A DNA stretch of 64,000 nucleotides. Origin: Paracoccus sediminis. Lineage in GTDB: Bacteria; Pseudomonadota; Alphaproteobacteria; Rhodobacterales; Rhodobacteraceae. Numbering within the stretch: the stretch's first letter is position 1; each line of letters begins with the position of its first letter. The translations under genes and the position numbers were made by a program. The stretch spans positions 62,001 through 126,000 of the forward strand of contig NZ_FZNM01000008.1 of NCBI RefSeq assembly GCF_900188295.1. Reading direction: 5' to 3'. Positions 52,302 to 62,179 of this stretch are shown here, one piece after another. The notes beneath the pieces were generated by a model. The model was not told the origin of the DNA. It searched no databases and saw only the letters and a program-made list of their open reading frames with translations.

Positions 52302-52808
52302 CTATTCGGCGGCGCGTCGTTTCGGCAGAACCCAGTTCGGGCGCGGAAAATGGCAGGTATAGCCGTTCGGGAATCGTTCCAGGTAATCCTGGTGTTCCGG
52401 CTCGGCCACCCAGAAATCGCCCACGGGTTCCAGTTCCGTCACCACGCGGCCCGGCCACAGGCCAGACGCATCGACATCCGCGATGGTGTCCTCGGCCACG
52501 CGCTTCTGGTCCTCGTCGGCGTAATAGATGGCCGAGCGGTAGCTGCGGCCGATGTCGTTGCCCTGCCGGTTCGGCGTGCTGGGATCGTGGATCTGGAAGA
52601 ACACCTCCAGCAGCTTGCGATAGGACAGGATGGTGGGGTCGAAGATCACCTCGATACCTTCCGCATGGTCGCCATGGTTGCGATAGGTCGCATTGGCCAC
52701 GTCGCCGCCGGTATAGCCCACGCGGGTGGAAATCACGCCGGGCAGGCGGCGCATCAGATCCTGCATCCCCCAAAAGCAGCCTCCGGCAAGAACGGCGCGT
52801 TCGGTCAT
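52302..52808 (-). CDS. msrA: Peptide methionine sulfoxide reductase A
   Basis: 168 residues. Catalytic Cys11 in [10 protein letters not shown], then [40 protein letters not shown] and [11 protein letters not shown]. It reduces the S-form of methionine sulfoxide. Start overlaps the msrB stop by 4 bp, so the two reductases are co-translated. Confidence 0.96.
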   Translation of the reverse strand: MTERAVLAGGCFWGMQDLMRRLPGVISTRVGYTGGDVANATYRNHGDHAEGIEVIFDPTILSYRKLLEVFFQIHDPSTPNRQGNDIGRSYRSAIYYADEDQKRVAEDTIADVDASGLWPGRVVTELEPVGDFWVAEPEHQDYLERFPNGYTCHFPRPNWVLPKRRAAE

Positions 52809-53251
52809 GACCGCGCCCCCTCGACCTGCGGCAGATACCGGCCGTAACCCTCGGCCTCCATCCGGTCCCTGGGCACGAACCGCAGGGACGCCGAATTGAT
52901 GCAATAGCGCAACCCGCCCGCCTCGACCGGACCATCGGGAAAGACATGGCCCAGATGGCTGTCGCCGTGTTTCGACCGAACCTCGGTCCTGACCATGCCA
53001 TAGGTCACGTCGCGGTGTTCGGTCACGTTGCCGTCGATGGGCTTTGTGAAGGCCGGCCAGCCGCAGCCGGAATTGTATTTCGCGGATGACGCGAACAACG
53101 GTTCGCCCGACACCACGTCCACATAGATTCCGGGTTCGAAATGATGATCGTATTCGCCGGTAAAGGCGCGCTCGGTGCCGTTTTCCTGGGTGACGCGCCG
53201 CTGTTCGGGCGTCAGCCGGGCCACGGCGTCGGCGGTTTTCTGATAGGCCAT
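52805..53251 (-). CDS. msrB: Peptide methionine sulfoxide reductase B
   Basis: 148 residues. Catalytic Cys near 128 in [11 protein letters not shown], plus [20 protein letters not shown] and [18 protein letters not shown]. The zinc-binding CxxC pairs of many MsrB proteins are absent. It reduces the R-form. GGAGG lies 6 bases before ATG 53251. Confidence 0.95.
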   Translation of the reverse strand: MAYQKTADAVARLTPEQRRVTQENGTERAFTGEYDHHFEPGIYVDVVSGEPLFASSAKYNSGCGWPAFTKPIDGNVTEHRDVTYGMVRTEVRSKHGDSHLGHVFPDGPVEAGGLRYCINSASLRFVPRDRMEAEGYGRYLPQVEGARS

Positions 53252-53311
53252 GCTTGTCCTCCGCTGGTCCTTGTCCGCCCAATATGGGAAGGGCGGGCGG
53301 GATCGCAAAGG

Positions 53312-54271
53312 TCAGGCGCAGATTGCCGCACGGGCCGCGGCATATTCGGCGGCCAGCCGGTCGATGCGTTGGGCGGCGGGCACGATGTCGCGCACGGCGC
53401 CGATGCCCTGGCCCGATCCCCAGACCTGGCTCCAGGCCTTGGCCTTTGCGCTGCCGAAGTTCATCGACGACGGATCGGCGCTGTCCAGGGTGTCGGGATC
53501 CATCCCCGCCGCCCGGATCGACGGTGCGAGGTAGTTTCCTGATACCCCCGTGAACAGCGACGAGGTGACGATGTCGCCCGCCGCGCTGTCCACGATCATC
53601 TGCTTGTAATCGCCGGGCGCGTTCGCCTCGGACGTGGCGATGAAGGGGCTGCCGATATAGGCCAGATCCGCCCCCATCGCCTGCGCGGCCAGCACCGCGC
53701 GGCCCGTGGCGATGGCGCCCGACAGCAGCAGCGGGCCGTCGAACCAGTCGCGGATTTCCTGGACCAGGGCGAATGGCGACAGCGGCCCGGCATGGCCGCC
53801 CGCGCCCGCCGCGACCGCGATCAGCCCGTCGGCGCCTTTTTCGATGGCCTTTCTGGCAAAGACGGTGTTGATGACGTCGTGCAGCGCGATGCCGCCGCAA
53901 TCGTGGGCGGCCTGGTTCACCTCGACCCGCGCGCCCAGGCTGGTGATCCAGATCGGCACCTTGTGGCGGTGGCAGATCTCGATGTCGCGGTCCAGCCGGG
54001 CGTTGCTGCGATGGACGATCTGGTTGACGGCGAAGGGCGCTGCCGGACAGTCGGGATTGGCCTGGTTGTGGCGGTCCAGTTCCTCGGCGATGCGGGTCAG
54101 CCAGGAATCCAGCAACGGCGGCTCGCCATCCTTTTCGCGCGCGTTGAGCGCGGGAAAGCTGCCGACGATGCCTGCCTTGCACTGCGCGATGACCAGATCC
54201 GGACCCGACACGATGAACATGGGCGAGGCCACGACCGGGATGCGCAGGTTTTGCAGGATGGACGGCAGCAT
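53312..54271 (-). CDS. Nitronate monooxygenase family FMN enzyme
   Basis: 319 residues, TIM barrel. [20 protein letters not shown] at the start, VIWITSLG-like strand ([14 protein letters not shown]), [11 protein letters not shown] for flavin phosphate, and [20 protein letters not shown] followed by [14 protein letters not shown]. It oxidises alkyl nitronates such as propionate-3-nitronate; some homologues have other flavin roles. ATG 54271 has GGAGG upstream. Confidence 0.88.
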   Translation of the reverse strand: MLPSILQNLRIPVVASPMFIVSGPDLVIAQCKAGIVGSFPALNAREKDGEPPLLDSWLTRIAEELDRHNQANPDCPAAPFAVNQIVHRSNARLDRDIEICHRHKVPIWITSLGARVEVNQAAHDCGGIALHDVINTVFARKAIEKGADGLIAVAAGAGGHAGPLSPFALVQEIRDWFDGPLLLSGAIATGRAVLAAQAMGADLAYIGSPFIATSEANAPGDYKQMIVDSAAGDIVTSSLFTGVSGNYLAPSIRAAGMDPDTLDSADPSSMNFGSAKAKAWSQVWGSGQGIGAVRDIVPAAQRIDRLAAEYAAARAAICA

Positions 54272-54419
54272 GGGATCCTCCGGGTTTCGGGCGACGATGG
54301 CGCGCGCCCGTCCCTGCCGCAAGCGGTGACGCCGCGGAAATGCCGGGTTGCGGCCGAACCCGTCGCGGCGTCAAATGGTTGAACCCCTGAATCCCGATCC
54401 GAAGGAGCCTTTCCCGCCC

Positions 54420-55166
54420 ATGCAGACACCCGCGCCCGGCTTGCCCGACCTGACCGCCGATACCGCCCTGTTCCTGGATTTCGATGGCTGCCTGGTCGAT
54501 ATTGCCCCCAGGCCCGACGCTGTGGTGATTCCCGACGGGCTGGAAAACCGGCTGATTCGGCTGCACGACCGGCTGGACGGGGCGGTGGCGCTGGTGTCGG
54601 GCCGCGACATCGCCGACCTGCGATCCTGGCTGCCGGGTTTTCCCGGTGCGATCGCGGGCAGCCATGGGGCGGAACTTTCGCTGGACGGCAAGGCGATCCA
54701 GACGACGCATCGGATCGAACTGGACGTGGCGGCCCTGCACCGCGCCGCCGCCGATGCGGTGGCGGACCGTCCGGCGATCCTGGTCGAACCCAAGCCGCAT
54801 GGCGTGGCGATGCATTACCGTGCCGATCCGTCCCTGCGCCCCGTCGTCGAGGCTGCGATGGCGCAATTGGCCTCCGCCCATCCCGGCATGGTGCTGCAAC
54901 CGGCCAAGATGGCGGTCGAACTGCGCCCCGGCGGGACCGGCAAGGACGGCGCCCTGGACCGGCTGATGTCCGCCCCGCCCTTTGCGGGCCGCGTGCCGGT
55001 CTATGCGGGCGACGACCTGACGGACGAGGCCGCGATGGCCCATGCCCAGGCACGCGGCGGATGCGGGATCAAGATCGGCGCGGGCGACACCGTTGCCCGC
55101 TGTCGCCTGGCCGATCCCGCCGCCTTGGCCGGGTGGCTGGACGCCGTTCTGGCGGGGGCGCGCTGA
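54420..55166 (+). CDS. otsB: Trehalose-6-phosphate phosphatase
   Basis: 248 residues, HAD family. Motif [15 protein letters not shown], motif [22 protein letters not shown], and motif [15 protein letters not shown]. It removes phosphate from trehalose-6-phosphate. ATG 54420 gives the usual length, but AAGGAG is about 14 bases upstream; an in-frame ATG at 54375 is possible. Shares one base with otsA (TGATG). Confidence 0.92.
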   Translation: MQTPAPGLPDLTADTALFLDFDGCLVDIAPRPDAVVIPDGLENRLIRLHDRLDGAVALVSGRDIADLRSWLPGFPGAIAGSHGAELSLDGKAIQTTHRIELDVAALHRAAADAVADRPAILVEPKPHGVAMHYRADPSLRPVVEAAMAQLASAHPGMVLQPAKMAVELRPGGTGKDGALDRLMSAPPFAGRVPVYAGDDLTDEAAMAHAQARGGCGIKIGAGDTVARCRLADPAALAGWLDAVLAGAR

Positions 55167-56509
55167 TGGGACGGCTGGTCGCCATCTCGAACCGCATTCC
55201 GCTGGGCGACAATCCCTCGGGGGGGCTGGTGGTCGCGCTGGACGACGCGCTGCGCAGTTCGGGCGGGCTGTGGGTCGGGTTTTCGGGCGAAACGGCCGAA
55301 GCGCCTGCCGACGACCTGACGTTCCACGATGGCGCGGCGTTTCAGCGCGCGTCGTTCGACCTGACGCCCGAAGATCACGACACCTATTACCTGGGCTATT
55401 CCAATTCGGTTCTGTGGCCTGTCTGCCATGGCCGGGCGGACCTGATGCGGATCCTGCCGGAATACCTGGACGGCTATCGCCGGGTGAACGAACGGATCGC
55501 CCGGATGCTGGTCCCGCACCTGCGGCCCGGCGACCGGATCTGGGTGCAGGACTATCAGCTGTTCCCCTTGGCGCAAGAACTGCGCAGGCTGGGCGTCACC
55601 GCGCCGATCGGACATTTCCTGCACATCCCGTTCCCCGGTCCCACCGATTGCGCGACCCTGCCCAATCCTGCCGAACTGTTCGACTGGCTATCCCATTACG
55701 ACCTGGTGGGCTTTCAGGCGCAGCGCGATCTGGACAATTTCGCGGCCAGTGCGCGTAGCCTGTCCGATCTTGAACAGCTTTCGGACAACCGTTTCCGCGT
55801 GGCCGAACGCGACATGCGGGCCGGTGTCTTTCCCATCGGCATCGATGCCCAAGCCTTCCTCGCCGAGGCCGAGGGTGCGAGGGAGGAAGACCGGATGCGC
55901 AGCCTGACCGGCGCCCAGATCATGATCGGGGTGGACCGTCTGGATTACTCCAAGGGGATTCCCCAGCGGTTCCGGGCCTTTCAGGCGCTGTTGGAGGGCG
56001 ATCCGTCCCTGACCGAAAAGGTGATGCTGTTGCAGATCGCCCCGCCGACGCGGGAATCGGTCGACGCCTATCAGCAGATCCGCGAGGAAACCGAACATCT
56101 GGCGGGACGCATCAACGGCCAGTTCGCCACCGTCAACTGGACCCCGATCCGCTTTATCCACCGTCCGATCCCGCGCAACGAACTGGCCGGGCTGTACCGG
56201 CAGGCCCGCATCGGCCTGGTCACGCCCCTGGCCGACGGCATGAACCTGGTGGCCAAGGAATATGTCGCGGCCCAGGATCCCGCGGATCCCGGCGTCCTGA
56301 TCCTGTCGCGCTTTGCCGGCGCGGCCGAGGCCATGACAGAGGCGCTGATAATCAACCCGCACGACCCCGGCGAACTGGCCCAGGCCATGCATCAGGCCAT
56401 CGCCATGCCGCTGGACGAACGCCGGTCGCGCCATGCGGCCCTGTTGCGGGGCGTCGTCGAACAGGATGTCGGCTGGTGGTCCAAGACGTATCTGGACGCC
56501 TTGGCCTAG
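55166..56509 (+). CDS. otsA: Trehalose-6-phosphate synthase
   Basis: 447 residues, GT20 family. [20 protein letters not shown], then [59 protein letters not shown] with the donor-site residues, and [18 protein letters not shown]. It joins UDP-glucose and glucose-6-phosphate. With otsB it supplies trehalose for osmotic protection. Confidence 0.96.
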   Translation: MGRLVAISNRIPLGDNPSGGLVVALDDALRSSGGLWVGFSGETAEAPADDLTFHDGAAFQRASFDLTPEDHDTYYLGYSNSVLWPVCHGRADLMRILPEYLDGYRRVNERIARMLVPHLRPGDRIWVQDYQLFPLAQELRRLGVTAPIGHFLHIPFPGPTDCATLPNPAELFDWLSHYDLVGFQAQRDLDNFAASARSLSDLEQLSDNRFRVAERDMRAGVFPIGIDAQAFLAEAEGAREEDRMRSLTGAQIMIGVDRLDYSKGIPQRFRAFQALLEGDPSLTEKVMLLQIAPPTRESVDAYQQIREETEHLAGRINGQFATVNWTPIRFIHRPIPRNELAGLYRQARIGLVTPLADGMNLVAKEYVAAQDPADPGVLILSRFAGAAEAMTEALIINPHDPGELAQAMHQAIAMPLDERRSRHAALLRGVVEQDVGWWSKTYLDALA

Positions 56510-56536
56510 GACGCGAAACGCCTTTGGCTTGGTCCG

Positions 56537-56576
56537 GATATCCTCGGGGGTGCCGGGGGGCGAAGCGCCCCCGGCG
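56537..56576 (-). repeat. Intergenic hairpin module, copy 2
   Basis: Read on the minus strand: a C/G-rich hairpin (GCCGGGGG arm with one bulge) then GGCACCCCCGAGGATATCC. It shares ACCCCCGAGGATAT with the copy at 42104-42139. It fills the 70-bp gap between convergent otsA and the DUF2062 gene, so it probably serves as a two-way terminator. Confidence 0.7.
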
Positions 56577-56579
56577 GGT

Positions 56580-57209
56580 TCAGCCGCTGTCTCGGCCCCT
56601 GTCCTGCACTCGTGCGATCCGCTTGGCCATCGCCAGGGTCTTGCGCTGATGATAGCGCCGCACGATGGGCAGGGTCAGATAAAAGGACAGAACCGCCGCG
56701 ATCCCGCCCAACACCGCACCGCCTGCCGCATAGGGGATAAAAATCTCGCGCCAGAATTCGGACAACCCGCTCCAGCTGGTGGGGCTTGGGCCGATCGCCG
56801 ACATGACGTTGTGCCAAAGCTCGGCCGTGGCATGGGCGAATTCGCGAAAGATCACCTGCGGCGACATGTCGCCCGGCATCCCCAGCAAAGTGCGGCCCAG
56901 GCCGACCGAGGCCAGGGCGATGAACGGCGTCGTCAGCGGGTTGCCCGCGAAGGTGCCGATAAACGCCGCCAGCACATTGCCCCGGATTGCCAGCGACACA
57001 AGCGCCGCGACGATGAAATGAAACCCGTGCAATGGGGTAAAGGACAGGAACACCCCGGCCGCCAGGCCGCGGGCGATGCGGTGCGGCTGGTCGGGCAGGC
57101 GGCGGATGCGAAGCCACAGATAGGCAAACGACCGGCGGAACCCGCCGCGCGGATACACCAGTTCGCTGGCCATCTGCCCGTAAGAGCGCGGCTTGCTGCG
57201 CTTGAACAC
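56580..57209 (-). CDS. DUF2062 membrane protein
   Basis: 209 residues. The conserved block IARGLAAGVFLSFTPLHGFH, then FIVAALVSLAIRGNVLAAFI and GTFAGNPLTTPFIALASVGL defines DUF2062. Three or four membrane helices, including FIPYAAGGAVLGGIAAVLSF. Function unknown. It lies 43 bp downstream of the relA/spoT stop on the same strand. Confidence 0.9.
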   Translation of the reverse strand: MFKRSKPRSYGQMASELVYPRGGFRRSFAYLWLRIRRLPDQPHRIARGLAAGVFLSFTPLHGFHFIVAALVSLAIRGNVLAAFIGTFAGNPLTTPFIALASVGLGRTLLGMPGDMSPQVIFREFAHATAELWHNVMSAIGPSPTSWSGLSEFWREIFIPYAAGGAVLGGIAAVLSFYLTLPIVRRYHQRKTLAMAKRIARVQDRGRDSG

Positions 57210-57252
57210 CCGTGCCGATCCTTTCTGCCTGCCCCAGGGGGAATGTGACCTG

Positions 57253-59367
57253 TCAGGGCCTCATCGCGACATCGCGGATGCGCGCGACCTGCGCCACGTC
57301 GCTTTCCGCCTCGAGCGCGGTCAGCAGGTTGTGCAGATGTTCCTGATCGCGCAACTCGACCTCGACCTCGATGCGGTAGAAGTCGGGCTTGCGGTCCTTG
57401 AATTCAAGGTTCGAGATATTGGCCCCCTGCGAACCGATCAGCCCGCAGATGCGTCCCAGCACCCCCGCGTCGTGGCGGATGGTCAGGCTGAGGACCGTCG
57501 AATAAGCCGCCGGATGGCGGCCCGCGCGCCATTGCACATCGACCCAGCGGTCGGGGCTGTCCTCGTATTCGGCCAGCACCGGGCAGTCGATGGCATGGAT
57601 CACCACGCCCTTGCCGCGATAGGTGATGCCGACGATGCGTTCGCCCGGCAGCGGCTTGCAGCAGGGCGCGCGCTTGAAATCCGCGTCGGCCTCGACCCCG
57701 GTAAAGGGGCGGGTGCCGTCGATTTCGTCCTGGTGGGCGGCCAGGTCGGGATACAGGATCTGCAACACCTCCTTGGCGGAATTTTCGGCGCTGCCGATGC
57801 GGGCCAGCAATTCGTCGCCGTCGGCCAGGCCCATCTGCCGGGCGGCGGTGCGCAGGGCCTTGTCGGTCGCCTTGCGGCCCACATGTTCGAAACTGACGCG
57901 CACCAGTTCGCGGCCCAGGCGGATGAAGCGGTCGCGATCCTCCTCGCGCAGGGACCGGCGGATCGCGGCCTTGGCGCGGCCCGTCACCACGATGTCCAGC
58001 CAGGTCGATTGCGGGCGCTGCCCGGACGCGGCGATGATGTCCACCGACTGCCCGTTCTTCAGCCGCGTCCACAGGGGCACGCGAATGCCGTCCACCTTGG
58101 CGCCGACGCAGGAATTGCCCAACCGCGTGTGGATCGCATAGGCAAAATCGATGGGGGTCGCCCCCTTGGGCAGTTGCAGCACGTCGCCCTTGGGCGAAAA
58201 GCAGAACACCTGGTCCTGATACATCTCCAGCTTGACAGCTTCCAGGAACTCGTCGTGGTCCTCGTCCTCGAACCGGTCGGTCAGGCTGTCGATCCATTCG
58301 GCGGGATCGACGGCGAAGGGGTTCTTGGTGGGCACGCCGTCGCGATAGGCCCAGTGCGCGGCCACGCCCGCTTCGGCCACCTCGTGCATCTGGCGGGTGC
58401 GGATCTGCACCTCGACCCGCTTGCCGTCGCGACCCGACACGGTGGTGTGGATGGACCGATAGCCATTCGATTTCGGCTGGCTGATGTAGTCCTTGAACCG
58501 CCCCGGCACCGCCCGCCAGCGTTGGTGGATCACGCCAAGCGCGCGATAGCAGTCCATGTCGGTGCGGGTGATGATCCGAAAGCCATAGATGTCGGACAGC
58601 CGCGAAAAGGCCAGCTGCTTTTCCTGCATCTTGCGCCAGACGGAAAACGGCTTCTTGGCGCGGCCAAAGACATCGGCCTCGATCCCTTCCTTTTCCAGAA
58701 CGACGCGGATGTCGGCGGTGATCTGGCCGATGATGTCGCCGCTGTCCCGTTGCAGGCTGACAAAGCGGCGGATGATGGAATTGCGCGCCTCGGGGTTGAT
58801 GACCTTGAAGGCCAGATCCTCCAGCTCCTCGCGCATCCACTGCATCCCCATGCGCCCGGCCAGGGGGGCATAGATGTCCATCGTCTCGCGCGCCTTCTTG
58901 ACCTGCTTTTCGGGGCGCATGGACCGGATGGTGCGCATGTTGTGCAGCCGGTCGGCCAGCTTGACCAGAATCACCCGCAGGTCGCGCGACATGGCCATGA
59001 ACAGCTTGCGGAAATTCTCGGCCTGCTTGGACTGGGCGGACGACAGTTCCAGGTTGGTCAGCTTGGTGACGCCATCGACCAAGTCGGCGATCTCCTCGCC
59101 GAAGGTGGCGGTCAGATCCTGCTTGGTGGACCGCGTGTCTTCCACCGTGTCGTGCAAAAGGGCGGTGACGATGGTGGCGTCGTCCAGCCGCATTTCCGTC
59201 AGGATGGCGGCAACGGCGATGGGATGGGTGAAATAGGGTTCGCCCGAATGCCGGAACTGCCCTTCGTGCATCCGCATCCCGTATTCATAGGCATCGCGAA
59301 GAAGGGTGGCGTTGCTGCGCGGGTTGTAGTTGCGGACAAGCGCAAGAAGGTCTTCGACGTCGATCAT
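57253..59367 (-). CDS. Bifunctional (p)ppGpp synthetase/hydrolase (RSH)
   Basis: 704 residues, the single RelA/SpoT protein typical of alphaproteobacteria. The hydrolase HD domain (GEPYFTHPIAVAAIL, TALLHDTVEDTRSTKQD, KLADRLHNMRTI) is intact. The synthetase domain is also intact (SDIYGFRIITRTDMDCYRAL; KSNGYRSIHTTVSGRDGKRV with VEVQIRT). The TGS domain is at about 390-450 and the C-terminal ACT domain ends ARIRDVAMRP. It therefore should both make and degrade the alarmone. Upstream of it is rpoZ, 30 bp away. Confidence 0.96.
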   Translation of the reverse strand: MIDVEDLLALVRNYNPRSNATLLRDAYEYGMRMHEGQFRHSGEPYFTHPIAVAAILTEMRLDDATIVTALLHDTVEDTRSTKQDLTATFGEEIADLVDGVTKLTNLELSSAQSKQAENFRKLFMAMSRDLRVILVKLADRLHNMRTIRSMRPEKQVKKARETMDIYAPLAGRMGMQWMREELEDLAFKVINPEARNSIIRRFVSLQRDSGDIIGQITADIRVVLEKEGIEADVFGRAKKPFSVWRKMQEKQLAFSRLSDIYGFRIITRTDMDCYRALGVIHQRWRAVPGRFKDYISQPKSNGYRSIHTTVSGRDGKRVEVQIRTRQMHEVAEAGVAAHWAYRDGVPTKNPFAVDPAEWIDSLTDRFEDEDHDEFLEAVKLEMYQDQVFCFSPKGDVLQLPKGATPIDFAYAIHTRLGNSCVGAKVDGIRVPLWTRLKNGQSVDIIAASGQRPQSTWLDIVVTGRAKAAIRRSLREEDRDRFIRLGRELVRVSFEHVGRKATDKALRTAARQMGLADGDELLARIGSAENSAKEVLQILYPDLAAHQDEIDGTRPFTGVEADADFKRAPCCKPLPGERIVGITYRGKGVVIHAIDCPVLAEYEDSPDRWVDVQWRAGRHPAAYSTVLSLTIRHDAGVLGRICGLIGSQGANISNLEFKDRKPDFYRIEVEVELRDQEHLHNLLTALEAESDVAQVARIRDVAMRP

Positions 59368-59397
59368 ATGCTGCCGAAGACCTCTGTTTTCGTGCCC

Positions 59398-59751
59398 TTA
59401 CCGCTGGTTGGCTTCCAGCATCATGCGCAGCATCCGTTCCTCGGATTCCTCGTCGGCGGGCTTTGGGCGGTCGATTTCCGCACCCAGCAGCAGCGCCATG
59501 GCGTCTTCTTCCGGCTCGTCGATCTCGATCTGGGTCTGGGTCGCTTCGATCATGCGTTCGCGCAGGTCGTCCACGGGCTGGGTTTCCTCGGCGATCTCGC
59601 GCAGGGCGACGACCGGGTTCTTGTCGTTGTCGCGGTCCACCGTCGGCGCGCTGCCCGCGGTGATCTCTCGGGCGCGATGCGAGGCCAGCATCACCAGATC
59701 AAAGCGGTTCGGGACTTTGTCAACGCAGTCTTCAACCGTTACGCGGGCCAT
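59398..59751 (-). CDS. rpoZ: RNA polymerase omega subunit
   Basis: 117 residues. [34 protein letters not shown] and [13 protein letters not shown] are the omega core; the C-terminal 50 residues are an acidic tail common in alphaproteobacteria. Located directly before the (p)ppGpp synthetase gene, the usual order. Omega is also part of the ppGpp-sensing site on polymerase. Confidence 0.97.
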   Translation of the reverse strand: MARVTVEDCVDKVPNRFDLVMLASHRAREITAGSAPTVDRDNDKNPVVALREIAEETQPVDDLRERMIEATQTQIEIDEPEEDAMALLLGAEIDRPKPADEESEERMLRMMLEANQR

Positions 59752-59822
59752 GTCTCACCTGTGCAGTTTCGAATCGGGTATCCGGGGCGAAACCGAGGTT
59801 CTGGACGCCAGGGGTGCAATTG

Positions 59823-60422
59823 TCAAGGTCGGGGCCTGGCCGCGTCCGGCGGCAGCGGAGCCATCCCGGACAGGCCGTCCGGCCCCAGGTCCGCCAGCAT
59901 CCGCGACACCGGCATCCCGGTCAAGGGGTGGCGCCAATCGGGCGCGATTTCGGCCAGCGGCGCCAGCACGAAACCCCGGTCCTGAAGTCGGGGATGAGGC
60001 AGGATCAGACGGTCGGGAACCTGGATCCGCTGGCGGTCCAGGGGCAGGTCGATCCAGCGGCGCAACGTCCGAGGGTCGGGCAGGATCAGATCGTCAAGCG
60101 CGATCAGGTCCAGATCCAGCACCCGCGCCGCCCAGCGGCCGGTGCTGCGGTCGCGGCCGAAACGCGCCTCGATCCCGTGCAGGCCTTCCAGCAGATCGGC
60201 CGCGGCCAGGCCGGTGCGGATCGTCGCGGCGGCGTTGGCATAGTCCGGTCCCGATCCCGGCGGAAAGGCCGGGGTCCGCCAGATCCGGCTGACAGAGGCT
60301 ATTGAAATGTTAAATCGGCTGTGCAGTATGGCCAGCGCGTCGCGCAGCGCCCGAACGGCATCGCCCGCACCGGACGGAAGGTTCGCACCCAGGGCAACGA
60401 TACCGAAAGACAAGTTCTCCAT
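59823..60422 (-). CDS. folK: 2-amino-4-hydroxy-6-hydroxymethyldihydropteridine pyrophosphokinase
   Basis: 199 residues. IVALGANLPSGAGDAVRALR at the start, SRIWRTPAFPPGSGPDYANA, then RDRSTGRWAARVLDLDLIAL with the two metal-binding Asp residues, and LPHPRLQDRGFVLAPLAEIA. Folate pathway step. ATG 60422 (AAAAGGG upstream) fits the family start; the frame is open to 60482. Confidence 0.93.
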   Translation of the reverse strand: MENLSFGIVALGANLPSGAGDAVRALRDALAILHSRFNISIASVSRIWRTPAFPPGSGPDYANAAATIRTGLAAADLLEGLHGIEARFGRDRSTGRWAARVLDLDLIALDDLILPDPRTLRRWIDLPLDRQRIQVPDRLILPHPRLQDRGFVLAPLAEIAPDWRHPLTGMPVSRMLADLGPDGLSGMAPLPPDAARPRP

Positions 60423-60527
60423 ACGGCCCTTTTGTTCTATGACGTTCTTGCGGCCGGGCTTGTCGCGCCGGTGTCTCGCCATTCCCGTCCGCGTCTTGAA
60501 CGCGAAGTTTTATTGAAGGCAACAGGA

Positions 60528-61082
60528 ATGTTTTACAAGGATGATCGCCTGGCGATCTTCATCGACGGAGCCAATCTTTACGCATCCGCCAAGGCCCTGG
60601 GCTTCGACATCGACTACAAGCTGTTGCGGCAGGAATTCGACCGGCGCGGCAAGCTGATGCGGGCCTATTACTATACCGCCCTGGTCGAGGGAGAGGATTA
60701 TTCCCCGATCCGCCCGCTGGTCGATTGGCTGCATTACAACGGCTATTGCGTGGTGACGAAGCCCGCCAAGGAATACACCGACACCATGGGCCGGCGAAAG
60801 ATCAAGGGCAACATGGACATCGAACTGACCATCGACGCCATGCAGCTGGCCCCCCGGCTGGACCATGCCGTGATCTTTTCGGGCGACGGCGATTTCCGCC
60901 CCTTGATCGAGGCGTTGCAGCGCCAGGGGGTGCGCGTGTCCGTGGTGTCCACCATCCGCAGCCAGCCGCCGATGATCGCCGATGATCTGCGCCGTCAGGC
61001 GGACAACTTCATCGAACTGGACGCGCTGCGCGACATCGTGGGGCGGCCGCCGCGCGAGGCGGCGCAGCAGGCGGAGACCTGA
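60528..61082 (+). CDS. NYN-domain (LabA/DUF88-like) protein
   Basis: 184 residues with a PIN-like NYN nuclease fold. Acidic site residues appear in RLAIFIDGANLYASAKALGF, GNMDIELTIDAMQLA and HAVIFSGDGDFRPLIEALQR. Such proteins are predicted RNases or RNA-processing factors. It diverges from folK with 105 bp between starts; AGGA lies close before ATG 60528. Confidence 0.88.
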   Translation: MFYKDDRLAIFIDGANLYASAKALGFDIDYKLLRQEFDRRGKLMRAYYYTALVEGEDYSPIRPLVDWLHYNGYCVVTKPAKEYTDTMGRRKIKGNMDIELTIDAMQLAPRLDHAVIFSGDGDFRPLIEALQRQGVRVSVVSTIRSQPPMIADDLRRQADNFIELDALRDIVGRPPREAAQQAET

Positions 61083-61108
61083 AAACCCCGGCCTTGCAAG
61101 TCCTGACG

Positions 61109-61134
61109 GGCACCGGGCAGATGGCGCCGGTGCC
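61109..61134. terminator. Stem-loop between convergent NYN and kinase-like genes
   Basis: GGCACCGG/CCGGTGCC, perfect 8 bp, 10-base loop, in a 55-bp convergent gap. No T-run. Confidence 0.5.
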
Positions 61135-61137
61135 GGT

Positions 61138-62049
61138 TCAGGGCGCGTGGCCCAGCAAGGCCCTGTCGCGCATCGCGTTCTGCAACAGGGCGAATTCGGA
61201 TTCCTCCAGCAGGGTGCGATGGGCCGACTTGGCGTGATGGTGCCACATGCGCGCGATCTTGACGTCCATCGCAAAGGCCAGCAGACGGTTCTGCCAGGGC
61301 GCAAGCCGCCCGTAGCCCTCCAAGAACGCCTGCCGGTCCCGCCTTTCGCAATCGGGCCAGGCATTCCCTTGCGTCTGGGCGTGCAGGCGATAGATTTCGG
61401 ACAGCACCAGAAAATCGGCCACGTCGAACATGGGCGTGCCGCGCCGCATGGCCAGCGGATCGAAGGCGACCGCCCGGCCGTCCACGACGAACAGGTTGCC
61501 CATGTGGAAATCGGAATGCAGCAGGGAATGGAACAGGAACCGGATCCCAAGCCGCGCCCGCCGCGCCCGCAGCCGGTCGTTGACGCGCCGGAACTCGGGC
61601 GCCTGCGGGTCGATCAGCAAGGCCCCCTCGATCTGGGGGTCGCGCTGCGGGGTCCAGTGTCTGGTCGCGCGATGCAGCGCCCGCAGCCAGCGGCCCGCCT
61701 TTCGGATCAGATCCAGGCGGGACGGCTGGTGCATCAACTGCTTGATCGTCGGCGCCTCGATCCATTCCATCGCGAACAGGGATGCCTGATCGTTCAGAAA
61801 GACCGGCCTGACGCAATCGCTGCTGGCGGCCGCAAGGGCCTGCAAGGCGGAAAATTCGTTGATCGCCTTGCGCGGATGGGCGCATTGCTTGATCGCCAGC
61901 CTGCGTCCGTCCGGTCCTTCGGCGCGGAACACCGCCTCGACCCGGCCTGCCTTCATCCGGGCGGATACGCAGGACGCGTGCCAGCCCCCGCCCAGTCTGT
62001 CTGTCAAGTACACGGCGATCCGCCGTTCTTCGGCGATGCGGTCGATCAT
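61138..62049 (-). CDS. APH/protein-kinase-like phosphotransferase, substrate unknown
   Basis: 303 residues. Kinase-fold markers: LAIKQCAHPRKAINEFSALQ (ATP-site Lys and helix-C Glu), the hinge LFAMEWIEAPTIKQLM, the catalytic loop LLHSDFHMGNLFV (HxDxxxxN form) and the metal-binding Asp in VAFDPLAMRRGTPMFDVADF. It resembles lipopolysaccharide-core or aminoglycoside-type kinases (WaaP/APH). No resistance context is present; a cell-envelope sugar kinase is one possibility. Confidence 0.78.
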   Translation of the reverse strand: MIDRIAEERRIAVYLTDRLGGGWHASCVSARMKAGRVEAVFRAEGPDGRRLAIKQCAHPRKAINEFSALQALAAASSDCVRPVFLNDQASLFAMEWIEAPTIKQLMHQPSRLDLIRKAGRWLRALHRATRHWTPQRDPQIEGALLIDPQAPEFRRVNDRLRARRARLGIRFLFHSLLHSDFHMGNLFVVDGRAVAFDPLAMRRGTPMFDVADFLVLSEIYRLHAQTQGNAWPDCERRDRQAFLEGYGRLAPWQNRLLAFAMDVKIARMWHHHAKSAHRTLLEESEFALLQNAMRDRALLGHAP

Positions 62050-62095
62050 GGGGGGTCAGGTCTGGATGTGCATGGCAGGCTTTCACTGGGAACGA

Positions 62096-62157
62096 ACGCG
62101 CGGCGGAGTGTCCTGGGGGCACCGTGCCTCGGTTGCCATCGGACCTTGGCCGCGCGT
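62096..62157 (-). terminator. Long-range inverted repeat downstream of pyrG
   Basis: ACGCGCGGC (62096-62104) and GCCGCGCGT (62149-62157) enclose 44 bases in the 130-bp gap between pyrG and the kinase-like gene. Perfect 9-bp arms; could end pyrG transcription, but the large loop makes this weak. Confidence 0.3.
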
Positions 62158-62179
62158 GGAAATCAAGATCCGTGGTCGC

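Noticed and set aside
57193..59985. 930-codon plus-strand frame opposite relA/spoT and rpoZ
   Set aside because: Largest frame in the window but composed of antisense codons of a well-conserved protein; no recognisable motif.
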